Assembly: GCA_002633025.1 (NCBI GenBank)
Contig: NMRB01000038.1
Span: forward strand, 315,177-379,176
Length of the DNA stretch: 64,000 nt
Origin: Notospermus geniculatus
Taxonomy: Eukaryota > Nemertea > Pilidiophora > Heteronemertea > Lineidae
Reading direction: 5' to 3'
The notes beneath the pieces are model-generated. The model saw only the letters and a program-made list of their open reading frames with translations. It did not search any database and had not been told where the DNA came from. A program made the translations under genes and the position numbers. Of the stretch, positions 22,010 through 35,149 are shown piece after piece; positions within the stretch are counted from its first letter, which is position 1; each line of letters starts with the position of its first letter.

Positions 22010-22895
22010 GTCTGGGTCAAGCCGTTCCTGAGTTATAGCACTTGGATGATTTTTAGGTTACGCCACCTGGCGGCAATATTGGATGTCCGCTCGGACCGAA
22101 ACTTGCTATTTTTCAAGGTAGGCTGCCCTCTAATACATGTTTATGCAAGATACGAAAATACTGTATATCATGCAATAATTGAGATTGGGAGGTCATGGGA
22201 TTTTCCCGCCAGCGACCAATTCATTGACTATACATGGTGGTGGGTCGATGTCATATTTCACTTTCTGGTCGTGCGGCAGACCACAGAACAAAAATGGCTA
22301 CGAACGGAGTGACCCAATCTTGAATAGGGCAACAAGACATGATCACTGTGGACATGGCTGTGTCATCACAGCCCTCTTTCAATCAATCTCCTAGGCCTAC
22401 GTAATAACTAGACGGGGCCTTCACCATGTATAGTCAACGAATTGGTCGCTGGCGGGAAAATCCCATGCGCGGCTTATTGCATGATATACAGTATCTTATA
22501 GATATGAAATAATGAAGAACTGTGACAGTTTCGTTACTTTTGTAAAACTTTGACCCCTGTGACCTTGAAAAGTAGGTCAAATCAAAACCCCTTATATATG
22601 TTATATACCCTAATTTGATACACCTATGATAAAAATTTGGAGACGATCCAGTCATTAGTTCAGGAGTTATTGCACTGTTTGTGTTTTTGGTTTTCGCCAC
22701 CTGGAGGCCAAGCCAAGAATCGAATCGGGCCAAAACTTGGTGTCATAGGTCATCTGACGTAGGGGCATAATGTACCAAGTTTCAGATCAATAGCTCCGGG
22801 CGGTTATGAAACGTGCCCTACTAACCGACATCGACGACGACGCGGACGGACGACGGACGCTGCACCACGACAAAAGCTGACGGGTGAGCTAAAAA
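22010..22895 (+). repeat. AGCTCAC-palindrome repeat family, copy C, interrupted
   Basis: The left portion (GGGTCAAGCCGTTCCTGAGT, GGTTACGCCACCTGGCGGC) and right portion (TTTGACCCCTGTGACCTTGA to GACGGACGACGGACG and AGCTGACGGGTGAGCTAAAA) match copies D and E. The element is split by the MITE at 22158-22494. Confidence 0.85.
22158..22494. mobile_element. MITE, 337 bp, nested in the AGCTCAC repeat
   Basis: Terminal inverted repeats of ~80 bp start ATACTGTATATCATGCAATA and continue CATGGGATTTTCCCGCCAGC and GACCAATTC. The reverse complement ends at 22494. The interior has no ORF with a domain. It interrupts an otherwise recognisable copy of the surrounding family, so it inserted later. Confidence 0.85.
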
Positions 22896-23494
22896 ATCGC
22901 ATGCCGTGGGCTGATTTCATGCTGATTTTAAGTGATTTTTTGCGTCTTTGCGTTTTTTTTGCATTCATCAATAATCAGGTGAATGAACAGTTGCATGCCT
23001 TGCCTTTTAGTGTGTAGTAAAGCCCTACGGTCCCCCCAAACCTACCTCCTATCCCCTACCCTGCAAGTACGAACAGATGTATGAAACGCCTGTGCACAAG
23101 CATACAAATTTTCGAGGGGGGCATTTTAAACAGAAATTTTCATAACTTGCATTCGTTTCCTATTGCTCCCGGGGGGCAATTAAAAACATGACTTAATCAT
23201 TTGTGAATGCCCGGGGAGGCACTGACAAACAGAAAATCCTGTTTACCAATGCCCGGTCGGGCAGCAGGAATGGGAGGCACTCTGAGACATTACACCGGTA
23301 CGGCCGGTAGATGGTCAGTGATGGTAGGTAGGCATACGCACGTGTGCCAACTAATGCATAATGTACACTGCCCTTCAACACATATCGGCATGGATGGTCG
23401 GCCTCATTTCGAGACGGTGTGCATATATGCAGTGACGCATCTAGGCCTGCCACATGGATACGTGCGTCTTTCATTATCACTGTGTTAAGTAGGC

Positions 23495-24608
23495 AGGTAT
23501 GCCTACCCTGACAGCATGATGACGTCTAAACGACGTGGTGATCTGGTTATAACTGGTCAAACTCGTCGCACGTTTTATCACGACAAGTTTTCAACGTGTT
23601 TTTCACGTGATTATTCGACGTTTTTATACCCCTCATGTGTGAAAACGAGTTGTCACTTTTAAATCACGTCATGTTTTCAACCAGTTTTCAACGACCACCC
23701 AAGTGGTTGAAAATACGTTAAATGATCACATCAAAATTACGTGTCATAAAAGACAAGTTTTAAAAAGTTAATATTTTTGTGAATGTTAATAATATTAATC
23801 ATAATGTTAATAATGAATACAAGTATAACAATAAACAAAATCCAAAAACCCATTAGAACCCCAAAAAATCACTTTTTATACAAGACGTAGAAATCACGTG
23901 GGAAAGACGTGAAATATTGTTTAATATAAATCCTAATAATTAATCAGCAAAATGAAAAATGTGGTATATTAAAGCATTGGGACAACTAATACCAACATTG
24001 TAATGGCATTAGTTGGTACCATAAACTATCCTCATAATTTTCATCAGTGTTAAAATATTAGGAAACGATGCGTGACCTACACCACGTAAGTTTTCAAGAA
24101 ATTTCAATGCAACCTTCGTCATCAACTCTCAATATGGTGTAGCAACTTCACTGTTGCGGCTGACTCGGCCTAACAGAGTCCCCTGATCAGGGTTTTTTGA
24201 TCATCAGGAATACTCCTCCTGCCATACTACATGTAGTGGCAGTTGGAAGTATCCGACTTAAAGTTGGAAGTATCCAACTTAAAGGTAAAATGTGAAAAAA
24301 TTCACTGGTTGAAAACTGGTTGAAAGCCGACACCACAACTGGTTGAAAATGCAATGGAAACTGGTTGATAAACAGGTGGAAATCACGTGGAAACAACGTC
24401 ATATGATTGAATTGCAGAAACGTGTCACGTTGGAAAGACGTCTTATTCATGTTATATTCACGTGAAGAAACGACGTGCTAACCACGTGATTCCCATGAGC
24501 AGATCAACGTTGGAATTACGTCTTTTTAGACGTGATTTCCACGTCAGGCATTCACGTTTTTTTCACGTAATTTCCACGTGTCCTTGCTATCAGGGTAGCA
24601 TGCCTGAC
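23495..24608. mobile_element. non-autonomous DNA transposon packed with ACGT motifs, ~1.1 kb
   Basis: The ends AGG(T/C)ATG(C)CTACCCTGA(C/T)AGCA are inverted (23495-23516 and ~24587-24608). The interior and subterminal regions carry more than twenty ACGT cores (CACGTGATT, AATCACGTGGAAA, AAAGACGTGAAAT, TTTCCACGTG). They also repeat ACTGGTTGAAAA (or its complement TTTTCAACCAGT). Such subterminal arrays are typical of transposase-binding sites. There is no coding region. Confidence 0.75.
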
Positions 24609-24639
24609 CTCACGCATACCGTATGATAGTAAATTGATG

Positions 24640-26970
24640 TCGATTCGTGACTATTGGTCGAACGTCGAAGAGGATTGATGATGATCCGGCAGTGACAATC
24701 AATGGCGATCGATTGACAATTGAAGTCGATCGATCAGAGATGATTGGTGATAATCGATTGACGATTGATGACAAACGATGATCAATTGATGACGATTGAT
24801 TGATGATGATCAATCAATGACAATCAATCAATGATGACCGATCGTTGACAATCGATGATGATCGATTATGATTGATGACAATCGATGATGATCAATTATG
24901 ATCGATCAATGACAATCGATGATGATCGATGGTGATTGATGACGATCGATGACAATCAATCGATGATGATCGACCAATGACAATTGATGACGATCGATGA
25001 TGATCAAGATGAACTGACAATTGATAATGATCGATGACAATCGACAACGATTGATCAATGACGATCGATCAATGATGAGCGAGGACAATCGGTTCATCAC
25101 GATCAATGATGATTGATTGATTGATGATGATTGATCAATGACGATCGACCGATGATGATCAGTGATGATCAATTGATGACGATCGATGATGATCGATGAC
25201 GGCCGATGATGGTTGATGATGATCCATCACGATCGATGATGATCAATTGATAATCGAAGACAATAGGTGATGATCGATGATGCTGAACGATCAATGACAA
25301 GTGAAGATGATCGATGACGATCGAAAGTGATCAATAACAATTGAAAACGATACATGACAATCGATCATGATCGAAGATGATAGAAGACGATCAATCAATG
25401 AATAACAATGATGATCGATTGATGACACTCGATCGGTGATGATCAATTGATGATGATCGACGATGACCCATGACGAATGATGACGATCCATCACGATCAA
25501 TGATGATTGATTGATGATCAAAGATGATAGATAGCGATTGATGATGTTGGACTATTAATTGAAGATGGTCAATGATGATCAAATACAATAGACAACAATC
25601 AATCGATGACGTTCAATGACAATCGATCGATGATGATCAATCGATGATGATCGATGACAATCCATGATGATCCATCATGATCGATTGATGATGGAAGGCG
25701 ATAGATGGCAATTTATGATGTTGGACTATTGATGATGATTGAAGCCGATCGATTACGATCAAAGACAACAGATAACGATCGATCGATGACGATCAATGAC
25801 AATTGGTCAATGATGATAATCGATCGATATGAAGATTGATGGATGATGGTCGATCAATGACAGTCGATCAGCGATGATCGATAATAATAATAATAATAAT
25901 AATAATGGTGAGTTCTTATATAGCGCTTCATTAGCGTATTACGCTCTCTAAGCGCTTCACACATTATTACCCCAGCCTATGCAGAAACCTTTCTGTAGAA
26001 ACCATGGGCAGCCACAATACGGCGCTTCAACATGGACATTTCAGGCCAGTTGAGAGATACAAAGTGACACGGCCGCGGCTCGAACCCGCGATCTTCCGAT
26101 CACGAGTCCACAGCCCTAACCATTGTGCCACCGCGCTCCGATGAATGACGATCCTTGATGATTGATGATCGATGACAATTGATCGACGACAATCAATACC
26201 AATCAATTGATGATGATCAATGACAATCGATGACTATGATCCATCAATGACAATTGATGATGATCGATCGATAGTGATTGATGACAATCGATGATGATCG
26301 ATGACAATCGACTGATGATGATCAGTCGATGACTGATGACCACTGATGATGAGTGATCGATGTTGATGTCCAATGACCATCGATGATGATCGATGATGAC
26401 CAATGATGATCGATCGATGAGGACTGATGACGCTCGATGGTTGATGACAATTGAAGATTATCGAAGACGATCGATGATGGTCGAAAATGATCAATGACAA
26501 TCTAAGACGATAGATAACAATCGATCACGATTGAAGACAGTAGAAGATGATCGTTCGATGAGGACTGATCGATGATGATTGATCGACGAGGATCAATCGA
26601 TGATGATTGATCGATGACAGTTGATCAGTGATGATTGATCGCCATCCATGACGATCAATGACAATCTACCAATGACAATCCATGATGACTGATGACAATC
26701 GATTGATAGTGATTGATGATACCAATCGATCGATGATGATACATGACGATCAAGGATGATCAGTTATGATCAATGGATGACAATATATGACGATTGATGG
26801 TGATTGATGACCACTGATGATGGTCAATGACAATCAATAGATGATGATCGATCAGTGACAATCAATGATGATCAATGACGTTTGAAGATCACCGATGATG
26901 ACAAATCGATGATGATGATCGATGACGTTCACTGATCATTGATGACGATCGATTGATAATTGATGACAAT
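24640..26970. repeat. 2.3-kb GATC/GATGA low-complexity tract
   Basis: An almost uninterrupted, irregular array of GATGATCGATCAATGACAAT-like words. It has no fixed period, but GATC, ATCGAT and GATGA are hugely over-represented. Open frames in it (rich in Ile, Asp, His and Ser) are artefacts of composition. It is interrupted only by the SINE at 25880-26139. Confidence 0.9.
25880..26139 (-). mobile_element. tRNA-derived SINE
   Basis: On the minus strand it starts GGAGCGCGGTGGCACAATGG. This includes an A box (TGGCACAATGG), followed about 40 bases later by a B box (GGGTTCGAGCC), the two halves of an internal RNA polymerase III promoter. The 3' part includes GAAGCGCTATATAAGAACTC and ends in an (ATT)n tail at 25882-25905. 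A possible target duplication CGATGA flanks it (25871-25876 and 26139-26144), hard to prove in this repetitive context. Confidence 0.85.
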
Positions 26971-28190
26971 TGGTACAAAATGGACTGATATGATGTGCAC
27001 TGCGAATTATGTTTATACAATAATAATATCATGTGACGTGATTTGTCAGATTAACTCAGTGTGTTTGGCCTTGGATCTCTACCTATTGTATTGCCACAAT
27101 AGACTCTATCACTCCAAAAGGGTGCAGCACCTGAAGGCGCAGCGTCATGACGTCCCGCAGGTCATTTTTCCTGAACACCATGACGTGACTCAAAAAAATA
27201 GGCTGTTTCAGCGATCATGACGTCGTGAATCAATATATGATTTTTTCTTCTCACGTCAAGACATCACGAAATGACGTGCGCGACGCCATGATGCTGTCCC
27301 GTCAGATGCTGCAGACTTTTGGAGTTATATCTTCCTGCGACATGATATGCCGTGCTACCTCAAATTTGCAGTCAAATTTTCACTGTGCTTTTATTTTCAA
27401 TTCCATTACAGATTTTGTCAAGCATCATCCAATATACGCTATGCCAGTCAAGCAAGTGCAAGTTGTCAAGGGCAGCAATTTCATATCACGCAAATAATTT
27501 ATTTTCATCAGTAAAGTATCGAAGTACACATATATTTTAGCATCAGGATATCACTCCAACTGTATCTAATATTGCAATAAACTAGCTACTGTACTACTTT
27601 AGTCTGACTATTTCTCACATTTGGCTCTGGAATGGCTGTTCAACAAAATAGAACAACAATGAGAGCAAGCAAAATAAATGTCATGTTGGCTTATTGCGTT
27701 AAAGTCGCCCTTCCACAGCTTATTTGCCTTTCCTATGACAAAATAATCAAACCTCTACTCCGAGCCCATACTAGCTCTTTTAAGTGAACATGGTGAAAGC
27801 CATGTCAACGGGTTCAATCTTACTAGTGTCAATAAACCTCATAAAACTGCACGGTTCTGGACTATTCAACTTCGGCGCCGGCCACGCCTTCTGTGCGGGG
27901 AAATTATAGCCAGTGCCGAAGCGGCCGAAATCACCATCACAAATAATGCCAAATTGTACTCAAAATACATTGCGCTGACCGCCAAATGGCCGATCAGGCT
28001 TTTCTATACATCATTTTCTTTCCCTTGATACAGCTCTCGAGTCCTACCTGCAAGATAGCAAAAGGGCGAAGCATGAAACATCGGAGACAAATCGGAATCT
28101 TGGTTTTATTGCCTAAAAATGGCGTCTGCGATGTGCGCGATCCCATGGTGCACTTCGCCACCCGCGATATCCACGACTACTGTCTGTTTC
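26971..28190. other. intergenic; short repeat shared with 49.3 kb
   Basis: No supported gene. TCACTCCAAAAGGGTGCAGC, CAGCGTCATGACGT and GCGATCATGACGTCGTGA (27107-27225) match the sequences that flank the AGCTCAC-family copy D at 49,325-49,372 and 50,625-50,650. That suggests one small element in which copy D later inserted at the other site. Confidence 0.4.
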
Positions 28191-29131
28191 AAAAGGTCAT
28201 GGGGGTTTAAGATCAAATTCCCCATTTGGGATCCCTGTCAAGTTACGTTTCTGAAACTTGGAAGGATGAATGAAGGGCAATAGACATTATTTTTGATTAC
28301 ATAAATGACTAATTAGCTCTTTTGTTTTAGTATGATTTTCTTCATTAGGTTTTGTCCGCGCAGGCAAGTGGTCAACATAAGGCTTTTTCATAGAAAAACC
28401 TGGAATATACACAAAATCCAACCCACTCTACAAGCCCATGATAAAAGAAACAATTCTGTTCCAAGATATCATTGTCAAAAATGACCAGACAGTCAAAATG
28501 AAAACGTCTTAAGTGGCTTTCTGAGCCAAGATAAAAATAGGCCTGGGGGATTATGCCTAAAAACCACAACCCAGACCAAATGAATAGGGTCTAGTCAATT
28601 ATTCTTGAGGGTGGACTGGATACCATTCAAAAAGGACATGGTGCCTGGATAATAATAGCCATTCAGAATGAAGAATAGGGCAGAAAGCATACAATGAAAG
28701 CCTTCCCCCTCTTCAAGAATAGTTCAGCCCAATCCATGTCCATTTCGGGACTATTGGCCCTTATGTCAAAGATGTCAAGTCTGGTCAAAACAGTGATTAT
28801 TACAGGTCTGAGTGTTAAGCAAAACACAACTTAAAGAAAAGTGAGTTATCAAATGAAGCATTTTTTAGGACTTACCAATGAAAATCAAATGTTTTTCTTT
28901 TTGATATATGTAGCAGACAGTCAACGCTAATAGGAGGTGAAAAAATCAGCCCACGAAATGACCAGATTCTAGGAGTAATTTGGCCTCAAAGACAAAACAA
29001 AAGAGCTAATTAGTCATTTATGTTATCAAAAATAATGTCTATTGCCCTTCATTCATCCCTCCAAGTTTCAGAAACATAACTTGACAGGGATCCCAAATGG
29101 GGAATTTGATCTTAAACCCCCATGACCTTTT
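28191..29131. mobile_element. foldback MITE, 941 bp, ~142-bp TIRs
   Basis: The left arm 28191-28332 (AAAAGGTCATGGGGGTTTAA, ATCCCTGTCAAGTTACG, GGGCAATAGACATTATTTTT, GACTAATTAGCTCTTTTGTT) is reverse-complemented almost perfectly at 28990-29131. The ~650-bp interior lacks a protein domain. Confidence 0.9.
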
Positions 29132-31242
29132 AGGTACCCCACTATTATTCCGAATTTTCCCCGGCTCACACACTCAGGAGCTGATCGTTTTAATACAAAG
29201 TCACTTCAAATGACCATTTCTTCTCTGAAATGTAACGTCAGTCACCGTGGAATTGCCCATTACGTTGGTCAACCTCAGCTCTGGGGTATGGCGCTGGTTG
29301 TAAGTGTCATTCGTTCACCACCCTATTCCAGTCAGGTGGCCGCGGCCCGGAATTGACGTCAGAATCACGTATGTCGTGACGTCCTTGCATATCATTAGCG
29401 ACCTCATTAGCGCGCGAATTTTCCGCGATTGACCAATCTTCGGAAATACGCCCAGAACTTTTATTCAATTAAAGTTAATGATCAGAAACCGATCGGATTC
29501 CATAAGATTGATATCTAATGGACATATCCACGGAAAGATTATGCCCATTAACGAGGTTTCTTTGGAGTAAAGGGACATTTTGTTGACCGACTACCAAGAA
29601 ATATCGGCACTTTTTTGGGAAGGATCGCGCCCTTCAAAATCAGATACCCGGTATCTCCTCTAATACGCAACAGCAGCCGAGATAACACTTGATAACTGTC
29701 AAGACAAATTTACTCAATAGATTTATCCTAGTAAAACCATGATACACTTAGCGAACAATTTTAGTAATACTTTTTAAGAGCGCGATTTCAGATCCCGCTT
29801 CACAAATTTCGCCACGGAAGTACCCGAATTGTCCCAAACACGAAAATCAACAGGAATCAAAATGGCTGCCTCCTGTGTGATCGATCGAAAATTGCGAAAT
29901 ATTTCCCCGAATTTCTCCGACTGATGAGTAAGAATGACTTCCTAGAGTAGCTACGAATGTGCAGTACGATTGAATTGTCAGATTGAACCCCATACAGTAA
30001 CATTGGTATGACGGATGCCGACATTATTTGTGGTTTTCTGGCGACTTCAAGCAGTAGCCTATACAAAAAATACCGTGCTGTATGTACAGCGCATCACAGT
30101 ACATTGTAACACTGTCACTTTTACAGCGTAACTGTCATGATGATGGGCTGTAGTATTTGATCATTCAATTGTGATTTTAAAATTAGGCAATACTACAATC
30201 TACACTCAGGCCCAGGCCTATTAGGCCATTATTTTTTTGTTTCGTCATGGGCAGCCTACCCCTTCCTTGCGCTGCTGCTCATGCCCCTACCCTAGGGCAG
30301 GCACCTCCCTAAGCCTATTATTCTTATTAAATAGGCCTGCAGTCACTCTATTATCTGTGGTGGCTATGTGTCCCAAATAGGCCTATGCCTTCTTGTCTTA
30401 TCTTGCCATGGTTGTCGCGCGCAGTGTAGGCCTATCATCCTATGTCCTTGTCTCTTCCGTGAAACTGAGACTTCTGAATTTTTCACAATTATCTTTTCTT
30501 CTTTCAGGCTTGATGAAAAAGCAAACTGCACCTGCTGCAATGTCAGATTCAGGATTTATAACTGGTACTCACCATTTGATCCCTAGGCCTAAATAAAGGA
30601 TACCATCGGACTACATGTATTAACTGCAATGGAGTGCAGAATGAAAGTTCAGTCACATATTCCATGAATTGAACTTAGTGGATGGATATCTGGATGTGTA
30701 TTGGAAATGAGAAAAGGGGATGAGCACCCAAGAAACCAACCTGCACAATGTGTGTATCCAGAGATGAAGTCTTCGATTAGCTTCAAACTCATGCATGTTT
30801 ATAATTATACTTAGATGTTACGTCATGGCTATTTCTGTATGCTCCCCAGTATCCTCCCCCATGAGTTGGTAAATCTAAATCGACATGGCCGTGTGAATTA
30901 GTGCCTAAAAACTATGGAAAGAACCATTAGGTTACCCATCACTTCCCGTAGTTATAGCTGCTAATTTCCATTTTTTAACTCTTGCATGTGAGAAGAAGTC
31001 TGTGTTGCTTCAAAGGGACTGGATCTTCAAGGTCATGATGACGAAAAGGGGACAATTCCTATCCTAGGTGCAATGAATATGGACAAATGCTGAAAACGCT
31101 TGAGTAATTCCACCTGTCGCCAATTTCATTTAACCAGGAATCCGTGTCCTATTCGTAGGACTAGTTGGGTGAATATTGGATTACATGTACAGTGCAATTG
31201 CCTCAAGAGTATGTTGTTGGTCTGGGCAGTAGGGACAAACTA
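29132..31242. other. intergenic, nothing supported
   Basis: No gene, tRNA or repeat with support. Open frames are under 76 codons without domains. Confidence 0.45.
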
Positions 31243-31795
31243 GAGAGCTTTCGCTATCTCGTTCCGAGATCCGGTCCGCCGAGAACGATACTCGATCTCG
31301 TACCCGTTCTCGGAAACAAGAAAGTTCGTTTTCGCAATCCCGAACCGAGATGACGTCAGTATTAACGTCGTCGACGTACAGGAGAAGCGCTGGCCTCGCC
31401 AACACTGACGTGACGCTGCACCTTGTTGATCATATGACTGCGTTTGGCCTGGAAACGTTGTTCCCAATCATGCCAAACAACTGCAAAATTTACACTGCAA
31501 TCCACGCACTGCTGACCATTCTACCCCAAACAGCATGATCACCATGAGCCATGCACTTTTTTGCACATATCCAAACGACAAGTAGGCCCAGTACCTGAAT
31601 GGTGTCCCAAACATTGGCCATTTTTGCTGTGAAGTGGGCGATTTTCGATCTCGGAATCCCCACCGAGAACCAAGCGCTGAACGCCGGAGATCTGATCGAG
31701 AACGGGAAAACACTACCCAAGCAATGATCACGTCAAACACAAAAATTGACCTGATTCCCGTTCTCGATCTCGTAATCGGGATAGCGAAAGCTCTC
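31243..31795. mobile_element. MITE, ~553 bp, TA-flanked
   Basis: The termini GAGAGCTTTCGCTATC (left) and its reverse complement (right) are directly flanked by TA on both sides, consistent with a TA target duplication. Internal words CCGAGAACGATACTCGATCT and CCGTTCTCGATCTCG also pair. A diverged, shortened relative lies in an intron at 48516-48825. Confidence 0.85.
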
Positions 31796-31894
31796 TATTG
31801 TCATGGTTGGCTTCCCAGATGACCACCCAAGGCCAAGGCTATCTTATGCCTGCACATTACAAATACAGACCTTTGCTATGCAAGCCGTTTGTTT

Positions 31895-32250
31895 ATTGTT
31901 TCAAATAAACCAGGTTTCTTTTTTAAATAAGCTTGGTTTCTTTTCAAAGAAACTTAGTTTCTTTTCAAAGAAACTTGGTTTCTTTTATAAAAAACAAGTT
32001 TATTTAAAAGAAACCTACTTCTTGAAAAGAAACTTGCCAGGTTTCTTTAAAAGTAGGCTTTTGAAAAGAAACTTGGTTTCTTTCTTTAAAAGAAACCAAG
32101 TTTCTTTTAAAAGTTTCTTTTCTCAAAAACCTAGTTTATTTTAAAGAAACGTGATGGTTTCTTTTCAAATCCCGGTACCGGTACTTGGTTTCTTTTTAAA
32201 AAACCAAGTTTCTTTTCAAAACCCTACTTTCTTTTAAATAAACCTGGTTG
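31895..32250. repeat. TTTCTTT/AAAGAAA palindromic array
   Basis: Repeated GAAACTTGGTTTCTTTT and its complement (AAAAGAAACCAAGTTTC) alternate about twenty times over ~350 bp, so the tract can fold into many hairpins. It ends at AAATAAACCTGGTTGTGGG. Confidence 0.85.
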
Positions 32251-32888
32251 TGGGTTGCGAGGTCAAATCCCTTCGCGCACACGGCCCATTGCGCTCAACA
32301 TCAACTTGGGGAATTCAACTTGCTATCACAATCATGCACATCGACGTTTTCATAAAATAACGAGAATCTTGACTTTATTCATCAGCAATACAAAGCAGCA
32401 GCAGGTTTCGAACAATATGGCTTCCCGCAACGATTCCCCCCGTGCCGGGCATCCTCCTGTCTCCACGGCAAAACCCAAATTGTCCCCAACATCCCGGCCC
32501 CCAAATGCGACTAGTGGGAGCATTTCCAACACCACGACAACAGCTCAATAACTGACAGTCCAAACACTATCACTAGAGTCACTTACTTCGGCGTACCGAT
32601 AATATCAAACGAAATCAACAACTCGATCCGCAAACAAATTAATATCGCAACATAGGCAAACCTCTCGCCAACAGATATGATAAACCTAAGTACGAAAAGA
32701 AACGTGAGACCAGCCGGGGCAGAGCACGTCGTGCACCCCACAACCTGGAGGGATTATTCTGCCCTATTCCCAAGTTGCTGCTAATCTCGGTACAAGATAA
32801 AACAACTATGACAGTCCAAAATTGTTAATGCACGTAAATCGCCAATGTCCACCGTCACAAACTATACGAACGTCACTGGTACCGCATC
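32251..32888. other. 3' flank of the BEL/Pao remnant
   Basis: This is where a 3' LTR would be expected for the minus-strand element that ends at 32889. With no second LTR copy in the window I cannot delimit one. Confidence 0.35.
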
Positions 32889-34973
32889 CTAGTCCTTGGT
32901 ACTCGTCGCTTCGAGTAGAGCCAGCTTCGTGACAGGACGAACCAAACGATTTCCACCACTTGTCCTAACCTCCACGGACCGGACAAGGCCATCCTTGCCC
33001 GCGAAGACCTCAGTTACCCGCGCCAAGGGCCAATTTCTCCTGGGCGCATTGACCACTTCATCAACTATCATGACGAGATCTCCAGGCTCCAGGTTTCTGG
33101 TAGTTTCCAACCACTTAGGACGAAGTTGCTGACGGGGGAGGTACTCCCGTACCCATCGCTTCCAAAAATTGTCAGCCAAGAACTGAACATGACGCCACTT
33201 CCTCCTGAACACATCCTCCTTCACGAACACGCCAGGCGGGCCTCTCCACGCTCCACGGAGCAAAAGCAGATGATTCGGTGAAAGCGCCTCGTAATCATCA
33301 GGGTCATCCGAGACGGCAGTAAGGGGGCGACTGTTAACCACCGATTCTGCCTCACACATTAGAGTCTGCAGCCGCTCATCGTCCAACACTTGGGAGCCAA
33401 CGATTCCAACCAGAACCTGACGGATGGTTCTGATCATCCTCTCCCACACTCCGCCCATGTGGGATGAGGCGGGAGGATTGAATTCCCATGTAATTCGGTT
33501 CAACAACAGATAGTCCTTCAACTTCTGGCTCTCATTCCACTGCCGCATTGACTGCCAAAGCTCCTTCTCTCCGGCCACAAAATTAGACCCGTTGTCCGAA
33601 CGTATTCTTTCAGGTACACCTCTTCTGGCCGTAAACCTTATCAGACCATTGATGAATGCGCTCGTATCCATGGATTGCAGGACTTCTATGTGGACTGCCC
33701 TGATCGTAAGGCATGAAAAAATGCAACCATAACGCTTTTCCTGACTGCGACCACGCTTTACGAGAAACGGACCGAAGCAGTCTATTCCCACGTGAGCAAA
33801 TGGGGGCTTGCCAGGGGTAATCCGATCCCATGGTAGGGCTGCCATCTTCTGAGCTTTAGGAATGCCCTTCAAGCGCCTGCAAAGCACACAAGTGCGGAGA
33901 ACTTTCTTCAACAATTATCGCACTCGTGGGATCCAGAATCTCTGACGCAAGAGACCTAAGACTTTCTCCTTACCAAAATGTCTTGCCTCAACTTCATGAA
34001 CATGCCTCACTACTAATTCAGTCACTGGATGTTCTCTCGGAAGAATCATCTGGTGTTGGGCCAGCCTTCCGCCTACTCTGAGGATCCCATCTGTGCCCAA
34101 GATCGGCTTAAGAGCAGCGATATGACTCTTCCTGCTCAATACACGTTCATTGCTAAGCTGTTCAATCTCCAGGGCATAGAACCTCTGCTGGACATTCCGC
34201 ACAATGAACTCTTCAGCTTGATTCAACTCATCCACACTCAGTTCCCGAGACTGCATCCTTGGTTTTCCAGACCGAAGCCAACTGCAGAATTTCAAAATCC
34301 AGGCCACTGCCTTCTTGAGCCGATGGAAAGAGCTGAACCTGCTGAACAACTTCTCCAGCACATCACCTTCTGACTTCACCACGGTCGCGAATGACTTCGA
34401 TCCTAGCTTCTTCTACTCTTTCTTGACCTCAACATCCCCTTCTAGACTGGGAAACTGCTGGGGTGCCTCAGGCCACTGAGATTCATCACACCATAAAAAC
34501 TCCGGCCCCCGTAGCCATCTGATATTAGCACATATTTCCGCTGCACGAAGGCCACGGGAAGCATCATCCGCGGGGTTTTGCTGACTTTCCACGTAGCGCC
34601 ACTGGTGAGGCTGAGAACCATCACGAATGGCCGCCACCCTATTGGCGACAAAGGTCTGAAATCTGTGTGTAGTATTCGAGATATACTGTAGCACACTCAT
34701 GCTATCTGACCAAAAGGTCGACTCTCCGAGCGGAATCTTCATCTCACGCCTAAGCATTGCATCCACTCTCACTGCAGAGACAGCAGCTGACAGCTCGAGC
34801 CTCGGTATCGTCATCTTCTTTACAGGAGCCAATCGCAACTTTGCCAGCACGAATGAGCAATGTATGTTACCAGCTGCATCAGTAACTCTCAAGTAGGTAA
34901 CACAACCATAAGCCGACTCGGAACCATCTCCAAAATGATGAAGGTACATCCAAATGACCGTGGGATCAGACAT
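32889..34973 (-). pseudogene. BEL/Pao retrotransposon pol remnant (RNase H-integrase-DUF5641)
   Basis: Remains of the C-terminal half of a BEL/Pao polyprotein, in one reading frame with two in-frame stops. RNase H comes first (34973-34416) with FGDGSESAYG, RLELSAAV, FWSDSM and NPADDASRG carrying the catalytic acids. An amber stop (34413-34415) follows. Next is the integrase zinc-binding part with its His pair (HVHEVEARHFG), then an ochre stop at ~33915, then its Cys pair (LRTCVLCRR). The DDE core has GIDCFGPF, IRSDNGSNF and the Glu of GGVWERMIR. The C-terminal DUF5641-type region (FRRKWRHVQFLADNFWKRW, LEPGDLVMIVDE) ends at 32889. Upstream of 34973 the homology continues briefly in another frame (DRCLIPRSFG, ~34945-34980), marking a frameshift. 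Gag, protease and RT are absent. It is not expected to be functional. Confidence 0.93.
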
Positions 34974-35149
34974 CTATCAACACTGAAAGGGGCTGGAAGG
35001 ATAAGAGACCAACTTACGAATCGTGCACTTTGAGCAAACCGTAAGAGATATTTCTTTGAAACTTGGCACACATATACCTTGACCCAAAACACCATCAACG
35101 ATGACAAACTTTGAGATGCAGCTGTTATGTAACACCTAGCAACCACCAT

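Noticed and set aside
24610-26500. Several minus-strand open frames rich in Ile, Asp, His and Ser
   Set aside because: They are produced by the GATC/GATGA low-complexity tract and have no protein-like conservation or start context.
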